Shown here one piece after another: positions 26,030-36,500 of a stretch of DNA of 64,000 bases (position 1 is the stretch's first letter; each line of letters opens with the position of its first letter). The stretch comes from Pedobacter aquatilis. Its GTDB lineage: Bacteria; Bacteroidota; Bacteroidia; Sphingobacteriales; Sphingobacteriaceae. The notes beneath the pieces are model-generated. The model had not been told where the DNA came from. It was given only the letters and a program-made list of their open reading frames with translations, and made no database searches. The translations under genes were made by a program, and so were the position numbers. Location: assembly GCF_030409415.1 (NCBI RefSeq), contig NZ_JAUFPW010000029.1, positions 103,047-167,046 of the forward strand. The letters are read 5' to 3'.

Positions 26030-26102
26030 GATTCCGTAGCTCAGCTGGTAGAGCATTACACTTTTAATGTAGTGGTCCTGGGTTCGAATCCCAGCGGGAT
26101 CA
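26030..26102 (+). tRNA. tRNA-Lys (anticodon TTT)
   Basis: This is a full 73-base cloverleaf. Acceptor GATTCCG pairs with CGGGATC, the D arm is GCTCAGCTGGTAGAGC, the anticodon loop is CTTTTAA with anticodon TTT, and the T loop is TTCGAAT. The CCA end is not encoded. It is preceded by a consensus promoter and followed by a terminator, so it is a single-gene transcript. Confidence 0.97.
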
Positions 26103-26104
26103 CG

Positions 26105-26136
26105 AAAAGCCTTTAACGAAAGTTGAAGGCTTTTTT
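26105..26136 (+). terminator. Intrinsic terminator of tRNA-Lys
   Basis: AAAAGCCTT...AAGGCTTTT, with extra inner pairs, ends in six T, 2 bases after the tRNA. Confidence 0.85.
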
Positions 26137-26330
26137 GTTTTGTTAGCTCCCAATATCCTATTTCGAGGGAATAATATAATCAGATTCTACTATGTATTTA
26201 AATTGCACCTCTAATTAATCATTATAGGATTTGCAAACGCATTAATTATATTACTATATTGTTCTTCAGCTTAATATGTAGAAACTTTGCCTTAATTCAA
26301 AGGAAGTATAACTATTATGACGAACAAAAA

Positions 26331-26809
26331 ATGAATCTTATATACTTTTTTTGATTACCTCTTTCCTGTGTTTATTTAACAATGCGAGAGGACAAGTTAT
26401 AGACAATAAGGTAATTGGCAATCTTCTTACTAAGAATGTTGCAACAGGTAGAAAAGTAGATCCAAAAAAAATCTTCATTTTCTCAATCTTCTTATCCGTA
26501 AATAACCAAGGTAAGATTGACTCTGTTTTTTTCTCAAAAATTCGTGAACCTTGGATATTGGAAAATGAAATCAGAACCAAGCCAATTTTGTCTTATTTTT
26601 TAAAGAAAGAACCATTTACCTTTAAACAACACAAGAATTCAATAATTATTTTTCCTGTATTACTACGTGATTATGAAGAGATTCAGGCCACTTATCTATC
26701 TGAACTTGCGCTTGATTTTTCATCTTTGTTTGATGTCGGAGATACCTTTAGAAAACGACAGGTTATTATAAGTAAACCGTATACCGTCCGTTACACTATA
26801 GATTATTAA
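26331..26809 (+). pseudogene. Small exported hypothetical protein, frame broken in a T-run
   Basis: The open frame proper begins at 26351 with a TTG. An ATG at 26331 would give MNLIYFFLITSFLCLFNNAR, a textbook signal peptide, if the run of seven T (26346-26352) had eight. In the sequence as given, the ATG frame stops after seven codons. The 152-residue remainder is intact to its stop, with no other damage. It is either a genuine single-base loss in a homopolymer, a phase-variable tract, or a sequencing slip. The mature protein (VIDNKVIGNLLTKNVATGRK onward) has no family I recognise. Confidence 0.6.
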
Positions 26810-26869
26810 ACTTCTAATAGGGTTTCTTTAAATTCAAAACAAGAAACTAATTTGCAAATGTCTGCTTCA

Positions 26870-27973
26870 CTATCTAATCATCACCTTCTTACCCGTTTTT
26901 GCTGAAGCTTTAGCAGCCTCTAAAATCTTTACTACAATTAAATTATTTTCTAAAGAAGATAAATCATTAAGTGGCTTAATTTCATTTTTTAATACAGCTG
27001 CCAAATAACCTAAACTACTGGCATAAGTAGGGCTCAAAGGTTTAGCTCTATATACCTTATAATCGGCTTTGCCGTTTTCCTTTAATCTTAAATTATTTTC
27101 ATTAACGGCCTGGATGTAGCCTTTATCCCCAAATACTTCCATGTCTTTAATACTAAAAGGCCAGTTCCACGAAGCCTCGATTATTCCTGTAGCGTTGGCA
27201 TATTCGAGCAGAATTGTAGCATCATCATCAACATCAGGATAGGTTTGCGGTTTAATTTGATGTGTAATTGCTGAAACTGATATTGGGGCTTTACCATCCA
27301 TCAGCCAAGTCATGAGATTTGCTCCATAACAACCAAAATCTACTAATGCACCGGCACCATTCTTTTTAGGATCGGTTAACCAACTTAAAAACTCCTTACT
27401 TACGCCAATCTCTTTTGGGCCCTGGTGACCATCGTGAACAATTATTTTCCTAACATCACCGAGTAAATTTTGTGTTTTAATATTCAAAAAAGCTTCCTGA
27501 TTACTTGGATACCAAGTTGTTTCGTAGTTGGTTAGTAAATGAATATTGTGTTGTTTTGCCAATTGCGCCATTCTTTCGGCATGTTTAACCGATATGGCCA
27601 AGGGCTTTTCTACCATAACAGAAATGCCCAGGGGGGCAGCAGCTTCTACTACAGCTAAGTGATCGCTAATTGCATTATAAGCCAATACCGCATCAGGTTT
27701 CCTTTTTTGTAAAAGAGAAGGCAAATCATTGTAAAATATGCTATCTGCAAGCTGATAACGCTTTTTAAATCGCTGCACCAACTCTGGATTACTTTCTGCA
27801 ATGCCAATAATGTTAACTTCTCCTTTTTTATAGCTGTTCATAATCAGGTAAATGTGATCATGATTTAATCCGGCCACTGCAACATTAAGCTTAGTTTGTG
27901 CCATAGCTATTGAAGCTATTGAGATAATGATGAGTAGGGTAAATACAAATTTTAATGTATATCGATGGCTCAT
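26870..27973 (-). CDS. Secreted Gfo/Idh/MocA family oxidoreductase
   Basis: This NAD(P)-dependent sugar-dehydrogenase-like enzyme has about 367 residues from the ATG before SHRYTLKFVFTLLIIISIAS, a Sec signal peptide. The upstream Met at 28012 adds 13 residues. The Rossmann entry is LNVAVAGLNHDH, and the conserved EKPLA motif is MVEKPLAISVKHAE. The C-terminal part is the alpha/beta substrate domain. An exported Gfo/Idh/MocA protein is seen in some Bacteroidota glycan loci, where it can act with bound cofactor on sugars. It diverges from the trehalase gene, so a sugar-linked role is likely; the substrate is not readable. Confidence 0.88.
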   Translation of the reverse strand: MSHRYTLKFVFTLLIIISIASIAMAQTKLNVAVAGLNHDHIYLIMNSYKKGEVNIIGIAESNPELVQRFKKRYQLADSIFYNDLPSLLQKRKPDAVLAYNAISDHLAVVEAAAPLGISVMVEKPLAISVKHAERMAQLAKQHNIHLLTNYETTWYPSNQEAFLNIKTQNLLGDVRKIIVHDGHQGPKEIGVSKEFLSWLTDPKKNGAGALVDFGCYGANLMTWLMDGKAPISVSAITHQIKPQTYPDVDDDATILLEYANATGIIEASWNWPFSIKDMEVFGDKGYIQAVNENNLRLKENGKADYKVYRAKPLSPTYASSLGYLAAVLKNEIKPLNDLSSLENNLIVVKILEAAKASAKTGKKVMIR

Positions 27974-28217
27974 AGTTAAACGATTTAGACTGCTTGGATA
28001 ATTAATTTTCAATGTAGAAATTTAATTTTAAGGATTTTTCAAATGTGTAAAAATATTACAATTTAAGTTTATAATCTCCAGGCTAAATAGCAGCAGTTTT
28101 AGCGCCAAAAAACTCTTCTTTTCTAAAAAAACTTTATTATAACTTTTGTTAGAATTTGAATAAAAGCTGAAAGTTTACCCCTAAAATTGATTAAATTTAT
28201 TTAACTAAATATATATT

Positions 28218-29810
28218 ATGAGCCAGGAAAAAAAACATTCAATTTTAAATCATCCATATTTTAAATTAATAATTTTCGTAATTTTTCTAATTACCTCTAT
28301 TCAGGCAATCGCTCAGAAAGAACTAAGTCCAAAACAAATCTATCCAGGATTATTTGAAAAGGTTCAGCTGGAAAAAATTTACCCTGATGGAAAGTCTTTT
28401 GTAGATGCAATTCCTAAAATGAAACCTGCTGAAATTGTGGTCGCTTATCGAAAGCAAAAGGACTTAAAGTCGTTTGATTTAAAGAAGTTTGTTAATGAAC
28501 ACTTTTATTTACCTGTAAATCACAATGCTATTTATCAATCAAATATTAGTGCTGGTATCGAAAAACATTTAGATACATTGTGGACGGTTCTAAAAAGAAA
28601 TCCGGATACGGTTTCTAAATTCCAAACCTCCTTACTTCCGTTGCCAAAGCCTTACATAGTGCCAGGTGGTCGCTTCAGAGAAATTTATTACTGGGATTCT
28701 TACTTCACCATGTTGGGCTTGCAAAAGGCAGGTAAAATTCAAACCATGAAGGATATGATTGATAATTTCGCCTATTTGATAAACAAATATGGTTTTATCC
28801 CAAATGGAAACAGAAGTTACTACTTAACCCGTTCTCAACCACCATTTTTTGCAGCAATGGTACAATTATTAACTGAAAATAATAGCGATGTTAAGTTAAG
28901 CGATTATAAAGATGTACTGGAGAAAGAATACAATTTTTGGATGAAGGGTGCTGCAGAATTAAAAAGGGGAGAAGCGATTAATCATTCGGTTAAATTAGCG
29001 GATGGAACTGTTTTAAATCGCTATTATGATGCGGGCGACCAACCCAGAGAAGAATCGTACCGCGAAGATTTTGAAGCAGCGAAATTAACTAAACAGCAAC
29101 CGGCAGTTTTTTTACGTAACGTACGTTCTGCAGCAGAATCTGGTTGGGATTTCAGCAGCCGTTGGTTTGCAGATGGAAAGAGCTTTAGCAAAATTATTAC
29201 AACTGATTTATTGCCTGTTGACCTAAATACACTAATATATAATCTGGAAATTGCAATATCGGAAGCAAATAAGCAATCTGGAAATCACTCAAAATCACTT
29301 TTGTTTAGCGCAAGAGCGCAAACGCGTAAAATGGCAATTTTAAAATATTTTTGGAACGCAAGGCTGAATTTCTTTACCGATTACAATTGGAAAAGTAAAT
29401 CGTTATCAAACCAGTTAACCTTGGCAGCATCTTTTCCACTTTACTTTAAATTGGCAACACCAGCTCAGGCAAAATCTGTTTCAGAGCGAATTGAAAATAA
29501 TTTTTTAAAAACAGGCGGGTTAATTACCACATTAACGCCAACAAAGGAGCAATGGGATTCGCCAAATGCATGGGCACCGTTGCAGTACATCAGTATTCAA
29601 GGTTTACATAATTATGGTTTTGATAATTTGGCAGATAAAATCACTACACGGTGGATAAATCAAAATATAGCTGTTTTTAAAGAAACAGGAAAGTTAATGG
29701 AAAAGTACAATGTGATAGAAACTAAAGGCGAGGGTGGTGGAGGTGAATATCCGCTGCAAGATGGTTTTGGCTGGACGAATGGTGTACTTTTAAAACTAAT
29801 GAAGAAGTAG
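28218..29810 (+). CDS. treA: Periplasmic trehalase, GH37
   Basis: This 530-residue inverting alpha,alpha-trehalase splits trehalose into two glucose. Both family signatures are present: PGGRFREIYYWDSY (149-162) and QWDSPNAWAPLQ (about 434-445). The catalytic acid lies in ESGWDFSSRW and the catalytic base in GGGGEYPLQDGFGWTNG near the C-terminus. A signal peptide (hydrophobic stretch about 15-32, ending IAQ) directs it out of the cytosol. It converges on the GH65 gene, with a shared hairpin terminator between them, and forms the flank of the alpha-glucoside locus. Confidence 0.95.
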   Translation: MSQEKKHSILNHPYFKLIIFVIFLITSIQAIAQKELSPKQIYPGLFEKVQLEKIYPDGKSFVDAIPKMKPAEIVVAYRKQKDLKSFDLKKFVNEHFYLPVNHNAIYQSNISAGIEKHLDTLWTVLKRNPDTVSKFQTSLLPLPKPYIVPGGRFREIYYWDSYFTMLGLQKAGKIQTMKDMIDNFAYLINKYGFIPNGNRSYYLTRSQPPFFAAMVQLLTENNSDVKLSDYKDVLEKEYNFWMKGAAELKRGEAINHSVKLADGTVLNRYYDAGDQPREESYREDFEAAKLTKQQPAVFLRNVRSAAESGWDFSSRWFADGKSFSKIITTDLLPVDLNTLIYNLEIAISEANKQSGNHSKSLLFSARAQTRKMAILKYFWNARLNFFTDYNWKSKSLSNQLTLAASFPLYFKLATPAQAKSVSERIENNFLKTGGLITTLTPTKEQWDSPNAWAPLQYISIQGLHNYGFDNLADKITTRWINQNIAVFKETGKLMEKYNVIETKGEGGGGEYPLQDGFGWTNGVLLKLMKK

Positions 29811-29830
29811 TTATTCTATCAAATCTTTAA

Positions 29831-29874
29831 ATTTAATGGCTTGCAAATCGTTGATGAATTGCAAGCAATTAAAT
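29831..29874. terminator. Bidirectional terminator between trehalase and GH65 genes
   Basis: ATTTAAT-g-GCTTGCAA pairs with TTGCAAGC-a-ATTAAAT. It sits between the two convergent stop codons, with A/T tracts on both sides. Confidence 0.7.
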
Positions 29875-29878
29875 TATA

Positions 29879-31918
29879 TTAATTCTTATTTATAACCGAA
29901 AAGGTTTTCTTATCTACACCTACACCTGTAATTTTTATTGATTTCCATTTTGATGGTAAAACCGATGGAATTTGAATAATTCCTTTATTTGTAATATCCA
30001 AACCTCCAAAACCCATAAGCACGCTTTGTAAAACACCACCTGCTCCAGTTGCAAAATAAGGATTGGTGCCACCTTTAGTTTCTGCAATAACCCTAAATGG
30101 CGGGTTTAAGTTGGGTTGGTAAGCTTCATTAAAATATTTATAGGCTTTCGCACCATTATCCGTTCTTGCATAAAGTAAAGCAAAAATAGCATGCGTCATG
30201 GCTGGTGTACCTTCATCAGGAACCCGGGTTTCGTAATAGGCTAAATCCTTTAAGATTTGATTTTTATCTGTGATGGTTTTTAGCGGATATGCAAGCAAAT
30301 TAACATCACCCTGTTTTATGCCTTCACCTTTATAAGTTGCATGTTCTTTAGTTACGCCATCTGGAAATTTCAAAATTGGAATATTATTTTCTACCAAAGT
30401 CCAATCTTTATTTTGCGGCAAGCCTAAAACGGCTGCGGCCAGATTTGCATTCTTTAGGTTTAATTTGGCTGCCGCATTTGTGAATGCGTTGTTATCTACG
30501 TTTTCAGCCCACTCATCAGCCGCAACAACATTTTTTATATCAAATTGATTTGGACCATTTCTTTCCACTCGACTTGCCCAAAATTCGGCGGTTTGAGATA
30601 GAATTGGCCAGCCTTTTTCTTTAAGCCAAACTTTATCTTGAGTTACGCAATAATAATTCCAGGCGGCTAATGCTACATCTGCCGAAATATGATGCTCAAA
30701 AGGTCCGCTTAAAGCCCATACAGGTGTTTCTTCAACACCAGAATCTGCACTTTCCCAAGGATACATTGCGCCTTTAAAACCATGCGAAAAAGCATTTTTT
30801 CTTGCAGGCTCTAGTCGTTCAAATCTATATTCGATTAAAGATTTTGCAATTTCGGGATGCAAAACCAGCAAAGCTGGAAACATCCAGATGTCTGTATCCC
30901 AGAAAACATGACCATTATACCCTAAACCTGATAATCCCATTGGAGAAAGAGAATATGAAGTTCCTGCACGGGAAAATGAGGTTAGGTGATATAACATGCT
31001 GTGTACATCTTGTTGCGCTTGCAGATCGCCTTCTATCAGAATATCAGATTTCCAAAGTTCATCCCAAGCCGAATTGTGAAATTTTACTAACCTATCATGC
31101 CCTTCTAATTTGGCAAAAATTGTCATGCGTTCGGCTTCATTTAGTGGGTCGGCGTGTTGTGCAGAACTTATTGTACTTCCAACAACCGAATATGTATAGC
31201 TTTCACCAGCTTTTAAGGTTTTATTAAACTTCATTAAATGGCTATTATTATCCCACATTTCGTGGATAATTTTAGGCTCGCTACCATGCTGTTCATTAAA
31301 CAAAAAACTGTTTGAGGCACATAGTTGTAATTTGCCTGTAGGGCTTTTTGCTGTTGATGTTAATAAGCTTAAGGTAACATGCGGTCTATCAATTTCATTG
31401 TAATAATTCTCTACATCACGAAGTGCATCTGGTGTTTCCATAATGCTTGCTGCGGATAATTTTAAATCTTCCTTAGCGGTTATGGTTACATCCATTAGAA
31501 CCGAAAAAGGCAATTGCCTTAAAGCGTAATAGGTGTATTTAATGCTTGCTTTGCTGCCGTAATTAAGTTGCGTTGTAAAAGAAGCATGTTGCATATCGAG
31601 TTCTTGCTGCAAATCTTGGGTGTTTTGGCCATCAAGCCTTTTTCCATCAATTTCAATATACATGTTAAGTAAATTGAATCCGTTTAAGAAGTTACTTACG
31701 CGTCCACGACCATAGGTATCATATGCACCTGCTAAAACAACATTTTTTACCTTGAAAGGCTGTGGAGCAGAAACTATGCCTATAATTCCGTTTGCAACAG
31801 TAACACCATAGTAATTATTGGGATCGATTTTATCTGCTTTGATTTTCCAGGGATGTTGAGCTTTTAAGGTTAAGCTAAAAAAAAGCGGCATTAATAACAG
31901 TAGCGTGAATTTTCTCAT
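29879..31918 (-). CDS. Periplasmic GH65 family glycosidase (kojibiose hydrolase/trehalase-like)
   Basis: This 679-residue enzyme has a signal peptide (1-20), an N-terminal beta-sandwich (about 25-270) and an (alpha/alpha)6 barrel. Family motifs are NGHVFWDTDIWMFP (335-348), YPWESADSGVEETP (386-399), ADEWAENVDNNAFTN with the general acid Glu469, and KQGDVNLLAYPL. GH65 includes phosphorylases and hydrolases that act on alpha-glucobioses. Exported Bacteroidota members, such as those characterised in Flavobacterium johnsoniae and Mucilaginibacter mallensis, are hydrolases on kojibiose. A periplasmic location argues for hydrolysis, since a sugar-phosphate product would be wasted. It follows susD but is separated from it by an intrinsic terminator. 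Confidence 0.88.
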   Translation of the reverse strand: MRKFTLLLLMPLFFSLTLKAQHPWKIKADKIDPNNYYGVTVANGIIGIVSAPQPFKVKNVVLAGAYDTYGRGRVSNFLNGFNLLNMYIEIDGKRLDGQNTQDLQQELDMQHASFTTQLNYGSKASIKYTYYALRQLPFSVLMDVTITAKEDLKLSAASIMETPDALRDVENYYNEIDRPHVTLSLLTSTAKSPTGKLQLCASNSFLFNEQHGSEPKIIHEMWDNNSHLMKFNKTLKAGESYTYSVVGSTISSAQHADPLNEAERMTIFAKLEGHDRLVKFHNSAWDELWKSDILIEGDLQAQQDVHSMLYHLTSFSRAGTSYSLSPMGLSGLGYNGHVFWDTDIWMFPALLVLHPEIAKSLIEYRFERLEPARKNAFSHGFKGAMYPWESADSGVEETPVWALSGPFEHHISADVALAAWNYYCVTQDKVWLKEKGWPILSQTAEFWASRVERNGPNQFDIKNVVAADEWAENVDNNAFTNAAAKLNLKNANLAAAVLGLPQNKDWTLVENNIPILKFPDGVTKEHATYKGEGIKQGDVNLLAYPLKTITDKNQILKDLAYYETRVPDEGTPAMTHAIFALLYARTDNGAKAYKYFNEAYQPNLNPPFRVIAETKGGTNPYFATGAGGVLQSVLMGFGGLDITNKGIIQIPSVLPSKWKSIKITGVGVDKKTFSVINKN

Positions 31919-31934
31919 AATTGGATTACACTAA

Positions 31935-31967
31935 AAAACTAAGCCTGAAATAATCAGGCTTAGTTTT
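31935..31967 (-). terminator. Intrinsic terminator between susD and GH65
   Basis: A perfect 14-bp stem (AAAACTAAGCCTGA and its complement) with loop AATAA is followed by T-rich sequence on the minus strand. It ends most susCD transcripts before GH65, so GH65 would be made at a lower level by read-through or from its own promoter. Confidence 0.8.
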
Positions 31968-31986
31968 GTTTAATATTTGGATTATT

Positions 31987-33495
31987 CTAGTAACCAGGAT
32001 TTTGAATTAAGTTTGCATTACCAAGCTGATTATCAGGAATCGGGAAAACAAGGTATTTTGCTTCGCTTGCTGGTTTTTCTTGCCACGCTGCAAGGTATTT
32101 TCCGAAGCGGATTAAATCTTGTCTTCTAAAACTTTCCCAATACAATTCACGTCCACGCTCATCTAACAAAATATCTAATGTTAAGCTTGTTAATGTTGAT
32201 GCACCTCTAACTGTTCTTAAAGAATTTACCAATGTTAACGCCTGAGCAGTTAATGATGTTCTCAACTGTGCTTCTGCCTTCATCAATAAAACATCAGAAT
32301 AGCGGAAATAAACCCAATCATTTTCTGGTTTTCTAGAACCTGCATTTGCGTAATCAACAGGATATTTAATTACGCGTATACCTGCAACTTCAAGGTGATT
32401 AGGATCGCGTTCGATAATTGAAACCTCAGGTGTAAAAGCCAATGGGTTTCCTTTTCTATCTTTTAAAGCAACACCATTCTGATCAAACTGCTGACCTACA
32501 AGAAAGCCAACTCTAATACCCGAAACATTGGTTTGACCAACATAACTTCCACCTCTTCTGGTATCTGTAGCTTCAAATTTGCCATAGAAGTTGGAAAGTG
32601 ATGAAAATCCATTGTAGCCATTAGGATTTTGATTATAATGGGTTGTACATTTCCATTGTCCATCCAAATCACTACCATTTGCACCGCCAATATTTTGCGC
32701 AGTGAAAATGTTTTCTTTAGATAAAACATCATTTGTTGGCGCAAAATTATCGAAATAGTTAGGTTGCAATATGTATCCCCCTGTTGCAATTTCATCTGCA
32801 AGGGCAATTACTCTAGCCATATCTGCAGCATCAAAAGTTGGCGCTGTACGATTTAAGAAAGCACCCTTATTTAAGTAAACTTTCATCAAAAGGGTTTTTG
32901 CGGCATTTTTATTTGCCACATTAGCCGGGCCAGTTGGCAAATCCGGTATAACAGCATTTAGCTCACTTATCAAATAAGCAATTTCATCAGCTGCGTTTCT
33001 TACGCGTGAAGGTTTGGTAACATCCTCTCCCGGATCTCTGTACGGAACTTGTCCCCATCCATCTAAAATTGAAAACTGAGCAAAAGCACGTAAAAACCTG
33101 GCCTGAGCAGCCTGTGCAGGTGTTGGACTGGCGCCCAAAACGCTCGTTGCCACATAAGAAATACTATTTAAATCTCTGAAAACATCAGAAATTCTGGAAT
33201 GATCTGGTGCCCATTTGTGTAGGTGCAAAGAACGCCATGCGCCGTTATCATCCCAATCACCCGCACGGGTTGGAACAATAATTTCATCAGATGTTACCTC
33301 TTGTAATGCCGACCAGTTCCATGGTGCCTGATAAGGACCTATCATGGCTGCATAAGATGCGCTTAATAAGCTTGAAACATTACCTCCGCTCACGCCGGCA
33401 CTACTCACCTGTCCATTCAGGTTTTCATCTAACTTGGTACAACCCGCAAAACTTAGGGCAACCACTGTAAAACCGATAATATATTTATTTTTCAT
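31987..33495 (-). CDS. susD: SusD/RagB family glycan-binding lipoprotein
   Basis: This 502-residue surface lipoprotein has a lipobox FAGC at residues 16-19 (signal peptidase II site, Cys19). The TPR-rich SusD fold has the N-terminal SusD-like stretch (LDENLNGQ) and the C-terminal RagB domain ending in PDNQLGNANLIQNPGY. It captures oligosaccharide at the cell surface and forms a lid over the SusC channel encoded immediately upstream (17 bases). Sequence alone does not define the ligand; the surrounding genes suggest an alpha-glucoside. Confidence 0.94.
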   Translation of the reverse strand: MKNKYIIGFTVVALSFAGCTKLDENLNGQVSSAGVSGGNVSSLLSASYAAMIGPYQAPWNWSALQEVTSDEIIVPTRAGDWDDNGAWRSLHLHKWAPDHSRISDVFRDLNSISYVATSVLGASPTPAQAAQARFLRAFAQFSILDGWGQVPYRDPGEDVTKPSRVRNAADEIAYLISELNAVIPDLPTGPANVANKNAAKTLLMKVYLNKGAFLNRTAPTFDAADMARVIALADEIATGGYILQPNYFDNFAPTNDVLSKENIFTAQNIGGANGSDLDGQWKCTTHYNQNPNGYNGFSSLSNFYGKFEATDTRRGGSYVGQTNVSGIRVGFLVGQQFDQNGVALKDRKGNPLAFTPEVSIIERDPNHLEVAGIRVIKYPVDYANAGSRKPENDWVYFRYSDVLLMKAEAQLRTSLTAQALTLVNSLRTVRGASTLTSLTLDILLDERGRELYWESFRRQDLIRFGKYLAAWQEKPASEAKYLVFPIPDNQLGNANLIQNPGY

Positions 33496-33512
33496 ATCTG
33501 TATTTTTAAAAA

Positions 33513-36500
33513 TTAAAGAGAAAAATTAACTCCGAAATTGAATGTTCTGGCAGTTGGATAAGCTGTATAATCTATACCTGCCGATGGAACACCACTTACA
33601 CTTTTATTTACGTTAACTTCTGGATCGAAACCGGTATAATTTGTTATTACAAAAAGGTTTTGACCATTAACAAAAATGTTAAGTGCTTTTATTGATTTTC
33701 CGATGTTACCAAAATTATAGTTTAAAGTTGCGTTTGCCAGTTTTACATAATCACCTTTCTCAATATATCTTGATGATGCTGCAATTGGATTTGCCAATGA
33801 TTCTGCCACAGGTAAACTTACAAGTGCTGAAGAAATATTTCTGGTACCTAAATTAGAAATAGCCAATACAGAGTTTGCAGTATTGTTGTATATGCTCTGG
33901 CCAAATGCGCCATTAAAGTTTGCTGTAAATGATAGTTTTTTGTATCTGAAATTGGTACTTAAACCCATAATAACTTTAGGATTAGGATTACCTACGTAAT
34001 AATTGGTAAAACCATCATCTGTATATAAAGAAAATCCATTAGCATCTAAGCCATTATATTGTCTGGTAACCATAGCAAATAATGGTAAACCATTTTGAAT
34101 AACCTCAGTTGTAACACCACTTAATCCCTGTCCGTTTAATGAGCCTGTTTTAATAATACCGCTAATGTTTTGAACTGTATTTTTAATAAAAGTTGCATTA
34201 CCACCTAAAGACCAAGAGATGTTATCAGTTTCTACAATGTTTCCATTTAAGGTTAGCTCTAAACCTTTGTTAATAATTTGTCCTGGTAAATTTACCCATG
34301 TTGGTACATTTCCACCAACTGCTGGTACAAATGAAATTTGTGGAAATAACAAATCGTTAGTTTCTTTGTGGAAATAATCAATAGAGCCAGTAAATCTGTT
34401 TTTCATAAAGGCAAAATCAACCCCAACGTTAGTTTGTACATCCGATTGCCATTTTAAGTTTGGATTTGCATTATTAATCGCGACTAAGGTTGGAGCTCCA
34501 TTTGAGTTCCCAAAATCATAGCGTTGTTGTGCCGAACCCGATGGAAAATCCTGATTACCTGTTTTACCGTAACCAACCCTTAGTTTTAACTGGTCAATCC
34601 ATTCTGTATTAGCCATGAATGCTTCTTTTTTCACATCCCAAGCTGCCGCGAAAGAAGGGAAGTAACCATAACGGTTAGATTTACCAAATTTCGTAGAACC
34701 ATCTGCTCTAAAAGTTGCCGTTAAAATGTATCGATTATCATAGTTAAAAATCGCTCTTGCAAAATAAGATTGTAACTCTGTTGTTGGGTTGTTAAAGGCA
34801 GAGAATGTACGGTTTGCAGGAGCTGTAGTTTGAAATGCGTCGGTGTAATCTGCAGCTATTTCTCCAAAACCTGTTGCCGTATTTGTTGTTCCTTTATTTA
34901 TAAAATTCGAATATTCGTAACCGATAATTGCATTTAAGTTTAATTTAGTTGCGATTTCCTTATTAAAATTTAAGGTATTGGTAAACTGCTGCGTAATTAA
35001 TTCGCTATTTGAGTAGCTGGCATATCCACCTAAGAAAGTTCCTGATGGCTGAATACCCTGTAAATTTAAAATGCTTCTTGTTGATGCCCTTCTGATGCCT
35101 GTACTGTAATTAACACTGGCAAGCATACGATATTCTAACCAAGGTGTAATTTTATAATATGGAGATACACTTCCTAATATTGTAGATACTTTTGCTTTAT
35201 CGCTATTTGCAGCTAAAGCAGCTAAAGGATTAATGGTTGTAGATCCGTAATCGATAAACAAGCTGCCGTCGGGATTGTAAAATGATTGCGTTGGATTCCA
35301 TGACAAAGCCTGACTGATTAAACTTCCTGTAAAACCTGCATCAGTTGTAATTGGCGCTATACTTTCTAAGTATTGATTGCTAATCATATTAACATCTAAA
35401 CCCAGTTTTTTACTTTCCAGAAATTTGAAATTCCCATTGAAACCAGCACTATACTTTTTAAAATCAGTGGATTTAACAATACCTTGCTGATCTTGGTAAC
35501 CTAATGAAGCACGGAATGTATTGCCGTTAGCGCCACCACTTATGCCAACCGAATAGTTTTGATTGTAAGCGGTCCTAGTAATGGCATCAAGTGCATCTAC
35601 ACTTGTTCCAAAATTTCCATTAGCAAGATTGTATTTTGCTAACGCCGCACGGTATTCATCACCAGATAAAACGTCTACTCTTCTGGCAATATTACTCACA
35701 CCAGCTGAAGCACTGAAATCGATTTTTGTATCGCCGGATTTACCACGTTTAGTTGTAATTAAAACCACACCATACGCTGCACGAGAACCGTAAATTGCAG
35801 TAGCAGAGGCATCTTTTAATATTTCCATCGATTCGATATCAGCCGGATTAATAAAGTTTAATGGGTTTCCATCTGGTGCGGTACCAATACCTGCACTTGT
35901 AGATGGTCTGGCTGATCGTCCGTCTAGCGCTACTCCATCCACAACATAAAGTGGCTGCCCTGTACCAGTGATGGCAGAGTTACCTCTTATCCTTACGGTT
36001 GATGCACCACCTGGTTGTCCGCTATTGTTAATCATTTGCACACCCGCAACTTTACCCTGAATTAATTGGTCAGGTGCGTTAAGTGGTCCTTTGTTAAAAT
36101 CCTTCGCCGATACAGTAGTTGCAGCTCCGGTTAAATCACTTTTTCTTACAGAAGCATATCCAACTACAACTACTGCATCGAGGTTATTTAATGATGCTAA
36201 AGTTATGTTGAGTATTGCTTGATTGTTAATGCTTACTGTTTGTGTTTCGAAACCTACAAAACTTACAGTAAGTCTAGATGTTGGACTAGGTGCTGTTATT
36301 TGATATTTACCTTCAGCATCACTTTGTGTTCTGGTATTTGTACCTGCAACTTGTATTGTTGCTCCTGCTAAGGGTGCTTTATCACTATCGTAAATTACAC
36401 CTTTAACAACTGTTTGTGCATAAGTTAGTGTGCTTAAAAAGACCATAAAGAAACTTAAAAACGTAAGTTTCTTGAGTACACGCAATTTCTGCTTCTTTGG

